Numbered from the stretch's first letter, positions 1 through 9,952 are shown. The stretch: 64,000 nucleotides of DNA from Lachnospiraceae bacterium (GCA_024698145.1 JAILRO010000057.1:1-64000), one strand, 5' to 3'. The notes: generated from the letters alone by a model not told the origin. Numbers and translations: made by a program.

Positions 1-95
1 CCGGCACTTAGCGAGTACAAGGTACGAGCTTAGTACCGTTGCGTTCTTATACGCAGCGAAAGCGGCCTGCGATGGAACTGTAATCATAAGAGACG
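1..95 (-). repeat. Palindromic intergenic repeat element, copy 1 (truncated by window edge)
   Basis: ccggcacttagcgag...gcttagtaccgttgcg...gcctgcgatggaactgtaatc is the reverse complement of the 14.7 kb copy (cgcaacggtactaagttcgc...ctaagtaccgg; tacagttccatcgcaggc). Confidence 0.75.
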
Positions 96-190
96 CCTTA
101 AAACAATTAGAAGTTTCGCTCGTAAAACTTAACTAAACAGCAATATTACAGTATATGAATTACATGCGTGCTCCAAGTGTATTCATGCTT

Positions 191-371
191 GCACAAAAAA
201 AATGCATTACTGCATCTTTTTAGTGCGGATGACAGGGTGCTGCGTGCCGGTGGCACGCGATAAGCACTGACCGAGCGGCATCCCTCATGCCGCGAGACCG
301 AACCTGCGGGGTTCAAGCCTCTTCACAAGCACAAAAAAAGATGCATTACTGCATCTTTTTAGTGCGGATGA
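191..371. repeat. Direct repeat (about 42 bp, 191-232 and 329-371) containing the tRNA-Leu 3' end plus terminator
   Basis: gcacaaaaaaa(g)atgcattactgcatctttttagtgcggatga occurs twice, flanking a GC-rich hairpin segment. Confidence 0.85.
334..360 (-). terminator. Intrinsic terminator of the tRNA cluster
   Basis: GATGCA-GTAA-TGCATC hairpin followed by T-run on minus strand, directly after tRNA-Leu. Confidence 0.75.
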
Positions 372-442
372 AGGGACTTGAACCCCCACACCGAAGTACT
401 AGATCCTAAGTCTAGCGCGTCTGCCAGTTCCGCCACATCCGC
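363..442 (-). tRNA. tRNA-Leu(TAG)
   Basis: Reverse complement GCGGATGTGGCGGAACTGGCAGACGCGCTAGACTTAGGATCTAGTACTTCGGTGTGGGGGTTCAAGTCCCTTCATCCGCA with class II variable arm. Confidence 0.95.
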
Positions 443-482
443 TTATATAAAATTAAAAAGAAGCATCTCTGCTTCTTCCTAG

Positions 483-555
483 TGAAGCACGGGGGATTCG
501 AACCCCCGACAACCTGATTAAAAGTCAGGTGCTCTACCGACTGAGCTAGTGCTCC
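483..555 (-). tRNA. tRNA-Lys(TTT)
   Basis: Reverse complement GGAGCACTAGCTCAGTCGGTAGAGCACCTGACTTTTAATCAGG...GGTTCGAATCCCCCGTGCTTCA. Confidence 0.95.
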
Positions 556-590
556 ATATTATAATTAAGTTATTGCCAAATATTAAATGG

Positions 591-662
591 CTGGGGTAGC
601 CAGATTCGAACTGGCGAATGCAGGAGTCAAAGTCCTGTGCCTTACCGCTTGGCGATACCCCA
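591..662 (-). tRNA. tRNA-Gln(TTG)
   Basis: Reverse complement TGGGGTATCGCCAAGCGGTAAGGCACAGGACTTTGACTCC...AGTTCGAATCTGGCTACCCCAG. Confidence 0.95.
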
Positions 663-707
663 GTACTCACTGCATTCATGATGATCTGAAGCCATCATTA
701 TTGCAAG

Positions 708-782
708 GGTGGGTAAAGGGATTCGAACCCTTGGCCTCCAGAGCCACAATCTGGCGCGCTAACCAACTGCGCCATACCCACC
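708..782 (-). tRNA. tRNA-His(GTG)
   Basis: Reverse complement GGTGGGTATGGCGCAGTTGGTTAGCGCGCCAGATTGTGGCTCTGG...GGTTCGAATCCCTTTACCCACC. Confidence 0.95.
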
Positions 783-789
783 ATATAAG

Positions 790-863
<74 letters not shown>

Positions 864-888
864 ACGTCACGCATAATTGCGTAACAAA

Positions 889-959
889 AGCGGGTGATGG
901 GAATCGAACCCACGTATCTAGCTTGGAAGGCTAGTGTTCTACCATTGAACTACACCCGC
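889..959 (-). tRNA. tRNA-Gly(TCC)
   Basis: Reverse complement GCGGGTGTAGTTCAATGGTAGAACACTAGCCTTCCAAGCTAG...GGTTCGATTCCCATCACCCGC. Confidence 0.95.
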
Positions 960-993
960 ATATTGATGACTATTAAAATTGAGGTGATGAAGA

Positions 994-1068
994 TCGGGGT
1001 GACAGGATTCGAACCTGCGACCTCTTGATCCCAAATCAAGCGCTCTAGCCAAGCTGAGCCACACCCCG
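994..1068 (-). tRNA. tRNA-Pro(TGG)
   Basis: Reverse complement CGGGGTGTGGCTCAGCTTGG...TTTGGGAT...GGTTCGAATCCTGTCACCCCG; matching acceptor arms and T-loop. Confidence 0.95.
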
Positions 1069-1158
1069 TTTTTCAGGTGTCATCGCTGACGCAAGGACTA
1101 CTATAACAAAACACTTTCAAATTGTCAACAATTATTTTTAATTTTTTTTAAAAATTTT

Positions 1159-2097
1159 TCAAAGGTTGTTTTTTCCCTTGCTACTGACCATATCACTGAC
1201 TATATATCTTGGTCTTTGCTTAATTTCTTCGTATATTTTTGAAAGATAATAACCTATTATTCCAAGACTGAGCATAATAAGGCTTCCAATTATCAAAAGC
1301 AACAAAATAACCGTAGTAAATCCTTCAAGTGCAGAGCCATATGCCCATCTATACAAAGATTGAAAACCAAGAATTAATGCAAAGGCGAAAAAAACACAAC
1401 CCATTATAGTAATAAGCTGCATAGGTGCAGTTGTAAATGAGCAGATGCTTCCAACCGCGTATCTTACAAGTGACTTTAACGACCATTTAGTCCTGCCCGA
1501 AGCTCTTTCATGTACGTCGAATTCAACAGTTGCACATTTGTATCCCATCCAGGATGAAACGGCTCTAAAGAAAATATTTCTTTCGGGAAGTTTGATATAC
1601 TCATCAACAACCTTTCGATCCATCATCTTGAAATCAGATGCCCTTTCCATGTTTACACCTGTTGATTTCGTAATTAACTTATAAAAAAGATTGGCAAAAT
1701 CTCTGTAGAGGAAGTTCTCCCTGCCTCTCGTCCTCTTAACACCCTCAATCACCTCAAAGCCCTGTTCCCACATTCTATACATGGAAACCAACACCTCAGG
1801 CGGATGCTGAAGGTCACAGTCCATAACTGCGCACACATCTCCAGAAGCATGCGTAAGTCCGGCAAGTATCGCAGCTTCCTTTCCGAAATTTCTGGAAAAA
1901 GACACTCCTGTAATGAGACAATCGTTTACTTTCTCGGAAAGTTCCTTGACTTTATCGAAACTAAAGTCCTTCGAACCATCATTAACATACACAAGTTCAA
2001 ACTCAATACCTTCCGGATTCAAAATATTTTTAACAGCATTGTATACTTTTTCTATATTATCTTCTTCATTATACGTAGGTAAAATAACCGATAACAT
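1159..2097 (-). CDS. Glycosyltransferase family 2 (DPM1/GtrB-like) with C-terminal TM helices
   Basis: MLSVILPTYNEEDNIEKVY...VMDCDLQHPPE...; start chosen after GGAGATAAGT RBS. Confidence 0.9.
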   Translation of the reverse strand: MLSVILPTYNEEDNIEKVYNAVKNILNPEGIEFELVYVNDGSKDFSFDKVKELSEKVNDCLITGVSFSRNFGKEAAILAGLTHASGDVCAVMDCDLQHPPEVLVSMYRMWEQGFEVIEGVKRTRGRENFLYRDFANLFYKLITKSTGVNMERASDFKMMDRKVVDEYIKLPERNIFFRAVSSWMGYKCATVEFDVHERASGRTKWSLKSLVRYAVGSICSFTTAPMQLITIMGCVFFAFALILGFQSLYRWAYGSALEGFTTVILLLLIIGSLIMLSLGIIGYYLSKIYEEIKQRPRYIVSDMVSSKGKNNL

Positions 2098-2222
2098 ACT
2101 TATCTCCAAGTTAACATAATATTGCTTACCAACATTCAATAAACGTCGGCAAAAAATTAACCGTTCCGAAAATCATACAGACTCCGGAACGGTTCTTATT
2201 CTTTGAATCAAAAACTTCCGAA

Positions 2223-2501
2223 TTATGCTTCCGGAACTGCAGATGGCTTTGCAGACGGCTTAACATCCTCTTCATCAAAAAAGTCATCATCAAAATCATC
2301 ATCGAAATCATCATCAAAATCATCGAGATAATCCGGTGTGAGGTAACAATATACCGCATATGCAATTGCCGCAATTGCTGTTATGGCTCCAACAATAGCA
2401 AGAACCCATACTATTCTTCTTGTTGCTTTCTGCTGAGGATCTTCACGCTTAATAAGTTCCTGAATCTTAGCTGCATTAATTAAATCATCAAAATTCTTCA
2501 T
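2223..2501 (-). CDS. Small single-TM protein with acidic DDF-repeat tail
   Basis: MKNFDDLINAAKIQELIKRED...VWVLAIVGAITAIAAIAYAVY...DDFDDDFDDDFDDDFF; RBS ggaggtatt upstream of 2501. Confidence 0.75.
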   Translation of the reverse strand: MKNFDDLINAAKIQELIKREDPQQKATRRIVWVLAIVGAITAIAAIAYAVYCYLTPDYLDDFDDDFDDDFDDDFFDEEDVKPSAKPSAVPEA

Positions 2502-2621
2502 GTAATACCTCCCTTTCATATACCGGTTAGCAAACCGGTGTTTAAATCTGTCATTTAGTATAACACAATCTATCAAAATATACTATATATATTATATATT
2601 TTTTTCCAAGTTTTTATGTCA

Positions 2622-4856
2622 TTAGTCGATTTTCTTAAGTTTGGCAAATGACGCAAACATTTTCTTAATTCCGTAGTTCTCGTTATCAAACTCGACCTTA
2701 ACCTCGTAATCACGGCCACCCTTTTCAAGTTCAAGAACAGTTCCGTCACCAAACTTAACATGCCTTACCCTATCGCCGACAGCATAATCTATTGCGACCT
2801 CCGTTATGACAAACTCTTTACCAAATGCAGGCTTAGCAGAATACGGTTTCTGCTTTGCATAGGATTTTATCTGCTCCATACTCTTATCTGCACGCAAAGA
2901 GGCCTCCTCCTGACGTTTCATCGCAAAAGATCCATTACCATTCATGGTAATTATTTCTTTGGGAATCTCCTTAACAAACCTCGAAATAGGATTATAGTTC
3001 GTACTTCCTTGCATCATACGTTGTCTTGCAGCAGTCATATAAAGTCTCTGTTCGGCACGCGTAATTCCAACGTAGCAAAGTCTTCGCTCTTCTTCTATTG
3101 CATCCGGATCTTCCGAATTAAGCGCCATCGAGCTTGGGAACAGCCTATCCTCCATTCCGCCCAAGAACACATAAGGAAATTCCAGTCCCTTCGCACTATG
3201 CAATGTCATAAGCAAAACAACATCCTCATTCTCTACCATACTGTCAATATCAGCAACAAGCGCGATTTCCTCCAACAATCCCGAAAGAGATGGCTCAGCA
3301 TTATCCTGCTCGTATGTGACAAGCTTATTCTTAAGTTCTGTAATATTCTCCATTCTGACTTCTGCTTCGTCCGTACCTTCAGCAATAAGTTCATCCCAAT
3401 ATCCGGTACGTTCTAATATCTCATCGAAAAGCTGTTCAAGACTCATGCCTCTGTCAAGTTCTTCTCGAAGTTCCTCAATCAGACCTGTAAATGACAGAAT
3501 TTTACCGGCAGTCTTTCCTAAAGTGGTTATACTTTCAGCATCGCAAAGAGCCTCGTAAAGGCTCATTCCATAAGTATCCGCATACGCCGCCACTTTATCA
3601 ACACTTGCAGCTCCTATTCCGCGTTTCGGGACATTTACAACACGTCTTACGGCAATCTCATCCTGCCCGTTGTCAATTATCTTAAGGTAAGCGATTATAT
3701 CCTTAACCTCTTTTCGTCCATAGAAGTTCTGACCTCCAATTATCTTATAAGGCACATTTCTAAGAAGGAGTTTCTCCTCAAAAATACGCGACTGGGCATT
3801 GGTTCTGTATAATATTGCAAAATTATGATATGCAAGGCCTTCCCGATGACATTTGACAATCTCGGAAACAACACCCTCTGCCTCCTGATATTCATTGTCA
3901 TACAGTGAGAATGAAACCTCCTCACCGCTGTCCTTATCCGTCCATAACGCCTTGTCCTTCCTACCTTCATTATTGGAAATAACGCTATTGGCAGCCTTAA
4001 GGATATTTCCGGTAGATCTATAATTCTGCTCTAACTTAATAACCTTCGCGTCGGGATATTCTTCTTCAAAGTTAAGAATATTATAAATATTAGCACCTCT
4101 AAACTTGTAAATAGACTGATCATCATCACCGACAACGCAAAGATTCCTATATTTTGAAGCAAGCAGTTTCACAAGCAAAAACTGTATATGATTGGTATCC
4201 TGGTACTCGTCTATCATTATATACAGAAAACGTTCCTGATAATCCCTAAGTACATCCGGATGAAACTGAAAAAGTTCAACCGTCTTATACAACAAGTCAT
4301 CAAAATCCAATGCATTGCTTGCCTTAAGGCGATTCTGATACTCTGTATATATCCTTGCAATTTGCATTTTACGATACTGTCCACTTGCCTCTCTGTCGTA
4401 TTCAGCAGGTGATACAAAACGTTCCTTTGCTTTGGAAATTTCAGAAAGTACCATACGCTCCGGATATTGTTTTGAATCAATGTTAAGCTTTTTAAGACAG
4501 GCTTTAACTGCCGCCTTCTGATCGTCGGTATCATAAATTGTAAATCCCGGCTCGTAACCCAATCTATCTATATATCTTCGAAGAATACGCACACAAAGCG
4601 CATGAAAAGTCGATACCCAAACCTGTGAAGCTCCACGGGATACAATGCGGTCAACCCTGTCTCTCATTTCTCCCGCTGCTTTGTTTGTAAATGTTATAGC
4701 TAATATATTATAAGGGTTCACACCCTTTTCTTCTATAAGATACGCCACTCTATGCGTTAGCACTCTTGTCTTACCACTACCTGCGCCGGCAAGCAAAAGA
4801 AGCGGGCCTTCTGTATATTCAACAGCTTTTTTCTGTCTGTCATTTAATCCTTCCAT
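2622..4856 (-). CDS. pcrA: ATP-dependent DNA helicase PcrA/UvrD
   Basis: MEGLNDRQKKAVEYTEGPLLLLAGAGSGKTRVLTHR; DEYQDTN; VGDDDQSIYKFRGA; C-terminal VGDRVRHVKFGDGTVL. Confidence 0.95.
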   Translation of the reverse strand: MEGLNDRQKKAVEYTEGPLLLLAGAGSGKTRVLTHRVAYLIEEKGVNPYNILAITFTNKAAGEMRDRVDRIVSRGASQVWVSTFHALCVRILRRYIDRLGYEPGFTIYDTDDQKAAVKACLKKLNIDSKQYPERMVLSEISKAKERFVSPAEYDREASGQYRKMQIARIYTEYQNRLKASNALDFDDLLYKTVELFQFHPDVLRDYQERFLYIMIDEYQDTNHIQFLLVKLLASKYRNLCVVGDDDQSIYKFRGANIYNILNFEEEYPDAKVIKLEQNYRSTGNILKAANSVISNNEGRKDKALWTDKDSGEEVSFSLYDNEYQEAEGVVSEIVKCHREGLAYHNFAILYRTNAQSRIFEEKLLLRNVPYKIIGGQNFYGRKEVKDIIAYLKIIDNGQDEIAVRRVVNVPKRGIGAASVDKVAAYADTYGMSLYEALCDAESITTLGKTAGKILSFTGLIEELREELDRGMSLEQLFDEILERTGYWDELIAEGTDEAEVRMENITELKNKLVTYEQDNAEPSLSGLLEEIALVADIDSMVENEDVVLLMTLHSAKGLEFPYVFLGGMEDRLFPSSMALNSEDPDAIEEERRLCYVGITRAEQRLYMTAARQRMMQGSTNYNPISRFVKEIPKEIITMNGNGSFAMKRQEEASLRADKSMEQIKSYAKQKPYSAKPAFGKEFVITEVAIDYAVGDRVRHVKFGDGTVLELEKGGRDYEVKVEFDNENYGIKKMFASFAKLKKID

Positions 4857-4994
4857 ATGACGGTTCTCCTTAATCGTACATTTGTTCTTATCAGTATAAA
4901 TGATTTTATTCACGCATGCAAGATATACTTGCAATATAGTATTGAAAACTATATAATGTTGATACTAACATTTTAAAGATTTCGGAGATATGAT

Positions 4995-5660
4995 ATGGAT
5001 TCATTTCAATTTGATGAGATAAAAAAGCACATACATGAATGGACAAAACTTGATTATATTACTCCAGAAGACATCCCTTCTATCGAGCTTTACATGGATC
5101 AGATAACAACATTTATGGATAACAAATTGTCAGGAACCAAAAGACATGAGGACGACAAGATTCTGACAAAGACAATGATTAACAACTATTCCAAGAACGA
5201 TCTTCTTCCACCTTCGGATAAGAAGAAGTATTCAAGGGATCATATTATTTTGCTTATCTACATATACTACATGAAGAATTTTCTCTCGATAAGCGATATC
5301 AACAATCTGTTATCGCCCATGACAGATAATCATTTTCAGGCAGACAAAGGTATAACCATGTCTGATATATACAAGGATATATTTGAACTTGAGCAAAAAC
5401 ATAAGGCTAGTCTTCAGGAAAGTATAACGGATATATGCGATATAGCAGATAACGAATTCGCCGAGGATTCTGATTATCTCAAGACTTTTGCAATGGTTGC
5501 AATGTTAAGTTATGATATTTACGCAAAGAAACAACTTATTGAACGTCTTATAGATTTCTCAACACCAAAAGAGCCAAGCAAGGCCGATATAAAAGAAGCA
5601 AAAGAATTAGCGAAAAAGAAAGAAAAGCTTGCCAAAGAACAGGCAAAACACAACAAATAG
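4995..5660 (+). CDS. DUF1836 domain protein
   Basis: Family-level recognition of YSRDHIILLIYIYYMKNFLSISDINNLLSP. Confidence 0.75.
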   Translation: MDSFQFDEIKKHIHEWTKLDYITPEDIPSIELYMDQITTFMDNKLSGTKRHEDDKILTKTMINNYSKNDLLPPSDKKKYSRDHIILLIYIYYMKNFLSISDINNLLSPMTDNHFQADKGITMSDIYKDIFELEQKHKASLQESITDICDIADNEFAEDSDYLKTFAMVAMLSYDIYAKKQLIERLIDFSTPKEPSKADIKEAKELAKKKEKLAKEQAKHNK

Positions 5661-5663
5661 TTA

Positions 5664-5696
5664 AAAGGGACAGGTATTACTACCTGTCCTTTTTCA
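5664..5696. terminator. Bidirectional terminator
   Basis: aaagggacaggta-ttac-tacctgtcctttttc hairpin between convergent genes. Confidence 0.8.
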
Positions 5697-5976
5697 TTCT
5701 GTCAAAAACTATTTCATACCCGGAACCACCACCATAATTAAGTGACCTGTTAACTCTCGAAATCGTCGCTGTCGACGCTCCCGTCTCTTCAGCAACCTCA
5801 AGATAAGTATGTCCTTCCGTAAGCATCTTTGCAACCTCAAATCTTTGTGCTAACGTAAGAAGCTCATTAACAGTACATACATCTTCAAAAAACGCGAAGC
5901 ATTCTTCTTCACTCTCCAAGGTAAGAATAGCCTCAAACATTTCTTTAACTTCTTTTGTCCTAATCTCTTTGCCCAT
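5680..5976 (-). CDS. YerC/YecD family TrpR-related protein
   Basis: LLTLAQRFEVAKMLTEGHTYLEVAEETGASTATISRVNRSLNYG. Confidence 0.9.
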   Translation of the reverse strand: MGKEIRTKEVKEMFEAILTLESEEECFAFFEDVCTVNELLTLAQRFEVAKMLTEGHTYLEVAEETGASTATISRVNRSLNYGGGSGYEIVFDRMKKDR

Positions 5977-5990
5977 AGTATACTCCTATA

Positions 5991-7448
5991 TTACAGTTTT
6001 ACATCTTCACAAATCCAAACCGAAACTGTCTCACGGTTAACATAGAAATCTCCACAACCGTCATCGCCGATTTTGATATTGTACTTGGCATTACCCAAAA
6101 CATCTTTGAAGAACTTTCCTGCAAACTTATGTCCAACATACATATGCTTACTTCCACCGGTACTGTCTGACATTATAACTGCAAGTCCCGAATTCTTATG
6201 TTCGTCGTCCCCCTCTCTTGTCCAACCAACAACATTGAAATCGTCAAAATAATCATGCTGTGGACCGTAAGAAAGACGTTTTCTGATCTTCATCATTTTG
6301 TTAAGCATTGTTTTCTTCGCAGAAATATTGTCATGCGGTATGCCGTAATAATCACCATAAAACAAACACGGATAACCATCCTGTCTTAACAATGTTATAG
6401 CATATGCATGTGGTTTGAACCAGTCATCAACCCAAGACTCAAGTGCCTGTCCCGGTTGTGTGTCATGGTTGTCAACAAATGTCACAGCGTGTACCGGATG
6501 ACGTGCAACCAATGTATTGTCAAGAATTGTCGACATATTATAATCTCCATGTGCAACAGAAGCATCGTGGAAATGCAAGTGAAGCGGCACATCAAAAAGC
6601 GACATTTCATAATTAACATTAGCAAGATAACGCTCTAAATGACCAACATCCCAGTGCCAATATTCACCAACTGCAAATAAATCCTTGTCCAAAGTCTCAC
6701 GCATAACAGGAAGCCAATCTTTGTAGAAATAAAATCCGATATGCTTAACAGCATCAAGTCTTATTCCATTAACACCTGTCATTTTCAGGTACCATTTTCC
6801 CCACTTGTACAATTCATCCCGCACTTCAGGATTCTCAAAATCAATATCCGCACCCATGAGGTAATCATAATTACCATTCTCTTCATCAACAGAATTATCC
6901 CACTCTTTGCCGGAGAATCTGTAAAGAGCATTCTTCATCTCATCCTGATTCCAGTCAATACCATCAAAATGAGTCCAGTTCCATGTAAAATCCGAATACT
7001 TTCCTTTTCTTCCAGGAAAATTGAACTTAGTCCAGCCACAAATAGTCTTCTCTTCTCCAACCATCTGATTCCTGCTGAACTTATTAAACTCTTCTGCACT
7101 GATAAGTTCTGTCTCATCAGCTCCTATTTTGTGATTGAGAACAATATCCGCATATATATCAACACCCTTCTTCTGAACGGCATCAATCATTTCTATATAT
7201 TCTTTCTTGGTTCCGTATTTGGTAGGCACACTTCCTTTTTGCTTAAACTCGCCAAGATCGTATAAATCATATACTCCGTATCCGACATCTTTATCTCCGC
7301 CTGCACCTTTGTAAGCAGGTGGCATCCATAATGCACTGACTCCCAAAGTCTTAAGCTTCGAAGCATCCTCCATCGCCTGTTTCCACAAGCTATGGTCCTC
7401 CGGAAGATACCACTCAAAATACTGCATCATCAAACCATTGTTACTCAT
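5991..7448 (-). CDS. Cytoplasmic alpha-amylase (GH13)
   Basis: MMQYFEWYLPEDHSLWKQ...GIRLDAVKHIG...VGEYW...FVDNHDTQPGQ. Confidence 0.92.
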   Translation of the reverse strand: MSNNGLMMQYFEWYLPEDHSLWKQAMEDASKLKTLGVSALWMPPAYKGAGGDKDVGYGVYDLYDLGEFKQKGSVPTKYGTKKEYIEMIDAVQKKGVDIYADIVLNHKIGADETELISAEEFNKFSRNQMVGEEKTICGWTKFNFPGRKGKYSDFTWNWTHFDGIDWNQDEMKNALYRFSGKEWDNSVDEENGNYDYLMGADIDFENPEVRDELYKWGKWYLKMTGVNGIRLDAVKHIGFYFYKDWLPVMRETLDKDLFAVGEYWHWDVGHLERYLANVNYEMSLFDVPLHLHFHDASVAHGDYNMSTILDNTLVARHPVHAVTFVDNHDTQPGQALESWVDDWFKPHAYAITLLRQDGYPCLFYGDYYGIPHDNISAKKTMLNKMMKIRKRLSYGPQHDYFDDFNVVGWTREGDDEHKNSGLAVIMSDSTGGSKHMYVGHKFAGKFFKDVLGNAKYNIKIGDDGCGDFYVNRETVSVWICEDVKL

Positions 7449-7604
7449 CCATACCCCTCCTGAAAACGGAAATTAACTTCTGTAATCTTATTCAGACTCA
7501 TATGGATTAAGTATATCAAAAAAAGTATGCAACTTCAAGAGTCATAACAAAGCACATATAACGTCGTCATGAATATAATACTACAAAAAGCACAGGAGTT
7601 TTTT

Positions 7605-8621
7605 ATGCGATTAAGAAATTTTTTGCGTCCCATTCCTTCGGTAGCTCTCGCTATTGCTCTTATTGTGTCAATGCTCACCGGATGTTCTACCAAAGACAGC
7701 AATCTGACTCATGTAACTTTAAACGAAGTTGCGCACTCCATCTTCTACGCACCTCAGTACGTAGCCATCGAAAAAGGTTATTTCAAAGATGAAGGTATTG
7801 ACCTTGAACTTGTCACAGGATTTGGAGCAGACAAAACCATGTCGGCACTTGTATCCGGTGAAGCTGACATTGGATTTATGGGGGCTGAGTCGTCGATTTA
7901 TCTCTACAGCGAAGGTGCCTCCGACTATGCCGTAAACTTTGCGCAGTTAACACAAAGAGCCGGTAATTTCCTTGTAGCAAGAAAACCTATCGATGATTTT
8001 TCATGGGATATGTTAAAGGGAAAAAATGTTATAGGTGGAAGAAAAGGTGGTATGCCCGAAATGGTATTCGAGTATATCTTAAAAAAGAATAATTTGGATC
8101 CGGCTACAGATATAGACATTAACCAAAGTATAGATTTTGGTAGTACTGCTGCTGCATTTTCCGGTGGTCAAGGTGACTACACAGTAGAGTTTGAACCGGC
8201 AGCAACCGCTCTTGAAACCGCAGGGGAAGGCTATGTTGTTGCATCATTAGGGGTTGATTCCGGATATGTTCCCTACACCTCTTACTGTACAACCAAATCA
8301 TATCTTGAAAAAAACGGGAAGATTATAGAGAAATTCACAAGAGCTCTGCAAAAGGGAATGGAATACGTCAATACTCATACGCCTGCTGAAATTGCCGAGG
8401 TTATAGCACCTCAATTCGAAGAGACCGATGTTACAACAATAGAGGCTATCGTAACAAGGTATTACGAACAGGATACCTGGAAAGATAACCTTGTGTTTGA
8501 GGAAAGCAGTTTTGATTTGCTCCAAAATATCTTAAGTGACGCGGGCGAATTAAACAACCGCGTTCCGTACGAAAAGCTTGTCAACACAAGTTTTGCTGAA
8601 AAAGTCCGAAACAACAAGTAA
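7605..8621 (+). CDS. NitT/TauT-type ABC substrate-binding lipoprotein (orphan)
   Basis: Lipobox LTGCSTK; HSIFYAPQYVAIEKGYFKDEGIDLEL...SGEADIGFMG; no permease or ATPase adjacent. Confidence 0.85.
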   Translation: MRLRNFLRPIPSVALAIALIVSMLTGCSTKDSNLTHVTLNEVAHSIFYAPQYVAIEKGYFKDEGIDLELVTGFGADKTMSALVSGEADIGFMGAESSIYLYSEGASDYAVNFAQLTQRAGNFLVARKPIDDFSWDMLKGKNVIGGRKGGMPEMVFEYILKKNNLDPATDIDINQSIDFGSTAAAFSGGQGDYTVEFEPAATALETAGEGYVVASLGVDSGYVPYTSYCTTKSYLEKNGKIIEKFTRALQKGMEYVNTHTPAEIAEVIAPQFEETDVTTIEAIVTRYYEQDTWKDNLVFEESSFDLLQNILSDAGELNNRVPYEKLVNTSFAEKVRNNK

Positions 8622-8637
8622 TCATTTAACCTGTATT

Positions 8638-8682
8638 ATATGCCGAAACTGTCACATATATGTCAGTTTTGGCATATTTTAT
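8638..8682 (+). terminator. Intrinsic terminator
   Basis: tatgccgaaactgtcacatatatgtcagttttggcata hairpin plus T-rich tract. Confidence 0.7.
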
Positions 8683-8710
8683 ATTATAAAAAAAATCAAG
8701 GAGATATGTT

Positions 8711-8998
8711 GTGGAATGTAATTGCAACAACAATCATACCGGATATATGTCAAGGCCACAGACTTATGCAGGCTCTCGTCAGATTCCGAACCAGCAACCA
8801 TGCTTACAATACCAGAACAGAAAACCATATCAAATGAAGAATCCAATTGTACCGACAAATGCCATCAACGACTGTCCCCCTGTAATGGCATATGTACCAT
8901 GGCAACAATGGGGCGACTTATACGAGCCTGATTGTGGAATAAAACAGGGTACAATTTTCAAAGATTTAAACTATATATTCTGTGGAACGAGGTGCTGA
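8711..8998 (+). CDS. cotJA: Spore coat associated protein CotJA
   Basis: PPVMAYVPWQQWGDLYEPDCGIKQGTIFKDLNYIF; followed by cotJB and cotJC. Confidence 0.88.
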   Translation: MECNCNNNHTGYMSRPQTYAGSRQIPNQQPCLQYQNRKPYQMKNPIVPTNAINDCPPVMAYVPWQQWGDLYEPDCGIKQGTIFKDLNYIFCGTRC

Positions 8999-8999
8999 T

Positions 9000-9263
9000 A
9001 TGGAAAATATGTGTAGAGAAGATCTTATGAAAATGATTCAGAGCACCAATTTCACTGTAATCGAGCTTGGGATGTATTTAGACACTCATCCCGAATGTCC
9101 CTATGCTCTGTCCACGTACGAAGAAGCATGCCATACGTTAAAAACTGCAATAAAAATATATGAAATGAAATTCGGCCCGCTGACAATTCACGGCGTAGAA
9201 ACTGATAATGGCTGGTCATGGACTGCTACCCCTTGGCCATGGCAGAAAGGATGTGAATATTAA
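9000..9263 (+). CDS. cotJB: Spore coat protein CotJB
   Basis: MKMIQSTNFTVIELGMYLDTHPECPYAL; position in operon. Confidence 0.9.
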   Translation: MENMCREDLMKMIQSTNFTVIELGMYLDTHPECPYALSTYEEACHTLKTAIKIYEMKFGPLTIHGVETDNGWSWTATPWPWQKGCEY

Positions 9264-9877
9264 TGTGGACTTATATAAAAATGCTTGAATATCCTGTCAA
9301 TATCAAAACCACCAATGCAAAACTTGCAACTGCCATAATGAGTCAATTAGGCGGACCTGATGGTGAAAAAGGTGCTGCAACAAGATATCTTTCTCAAAGA
9401 TACGCAATGCCGGACAAAAGAGTATGCGGTGTCTTGACCGATATCGGTACAGAAGAACTTGGTCACGAAGAAATGGTATCGACCATTATTACGATGCTGA
9501 CAAAGAATTTAACCATGGATGAAATTGAAAAATCCGGCTTTGCACCATACTACGTCGACCATACTATCGGCGTTTATCCGCAAGCAGCATCCGGTGTGCC
9601 TTTTAGTGCCGCAACAATACAATCCACCGGTGATCCATTAGCAGACCTTCACGAGGATTTAGCCGCAGAACAAAAAGCCCGACTCACCTACGATAATATA
9701 TTAAGACTCTGTAAAGATGAACCGGATGTATATGACGCAATCAAATTCTTACGTGCACGAGAAATGGTTCACTATCAAAGATTCGGTGAAAGTCTCCGTC
9801 TTATTCAGGATAATCTTGATTCGAAAAACTTCTATGCATTTAACCCTGCTTTTGACAAAGGTGAAAATTGCTTATAG
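9263..9877 (+). CDS. cotJC: Manganese catalase-like spore coat protein CotJC
   Basis: MWTYIKMLEYPVNIKTTNAKLATAIMSQLGGPDGEKGAATRYLSQRYAM...TDIGTEELGHEEMV. Confidence 0.95.
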   Translation: MWTYIKMLEYPVNIKTTNAKLATAIMSQLGGPDGEKGAATRYLSQRYAMPDKRVCGVLTDIGTEELGHEEMVSTIITMLTKNLTMDEIEKSGFAPYYVDHTIGVYPQAASGVPFSAATIQSTGDPLADLHEDLAAEQKARLTYDNILRLCKDEPDVYDAIKFLRAREMVHYQRFGESLRLIQDNLDSKNFYAFNPAFDKGENCL

Positions 9878-9887
9878 TATTTATAAA

Positions 9888-9927
9888 AAAGAGAAGGCAT
9901 ACCCTTTGTGATATGCCTTCTCTTTTT
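9888..9927. terminator. Intrinsic terminator
   Basis: aaaagagaaggcatacc...gatatgccttctctttttg hairpin. Confidence 0.8.
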
Positions 9928-9952
9928 GAAAATATGATTATCGATTTGCTTA

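Noticed and set aside
191-371. Prophage/ICE attachment site at tRNA-Leu
   Set aside because: No integrase, phage or conjugation genes in the window; the bracketed segment is only about 100 bp. Kept only as a repeat observation.
2760-4412. Several + strand ORFs opposite pcrA (2760-3416, 3316-3558, 4188-4412)
   Set aside because: Antisense to a strongly supported helicase CDS, with no family-like sequence; by-products of codon usage.
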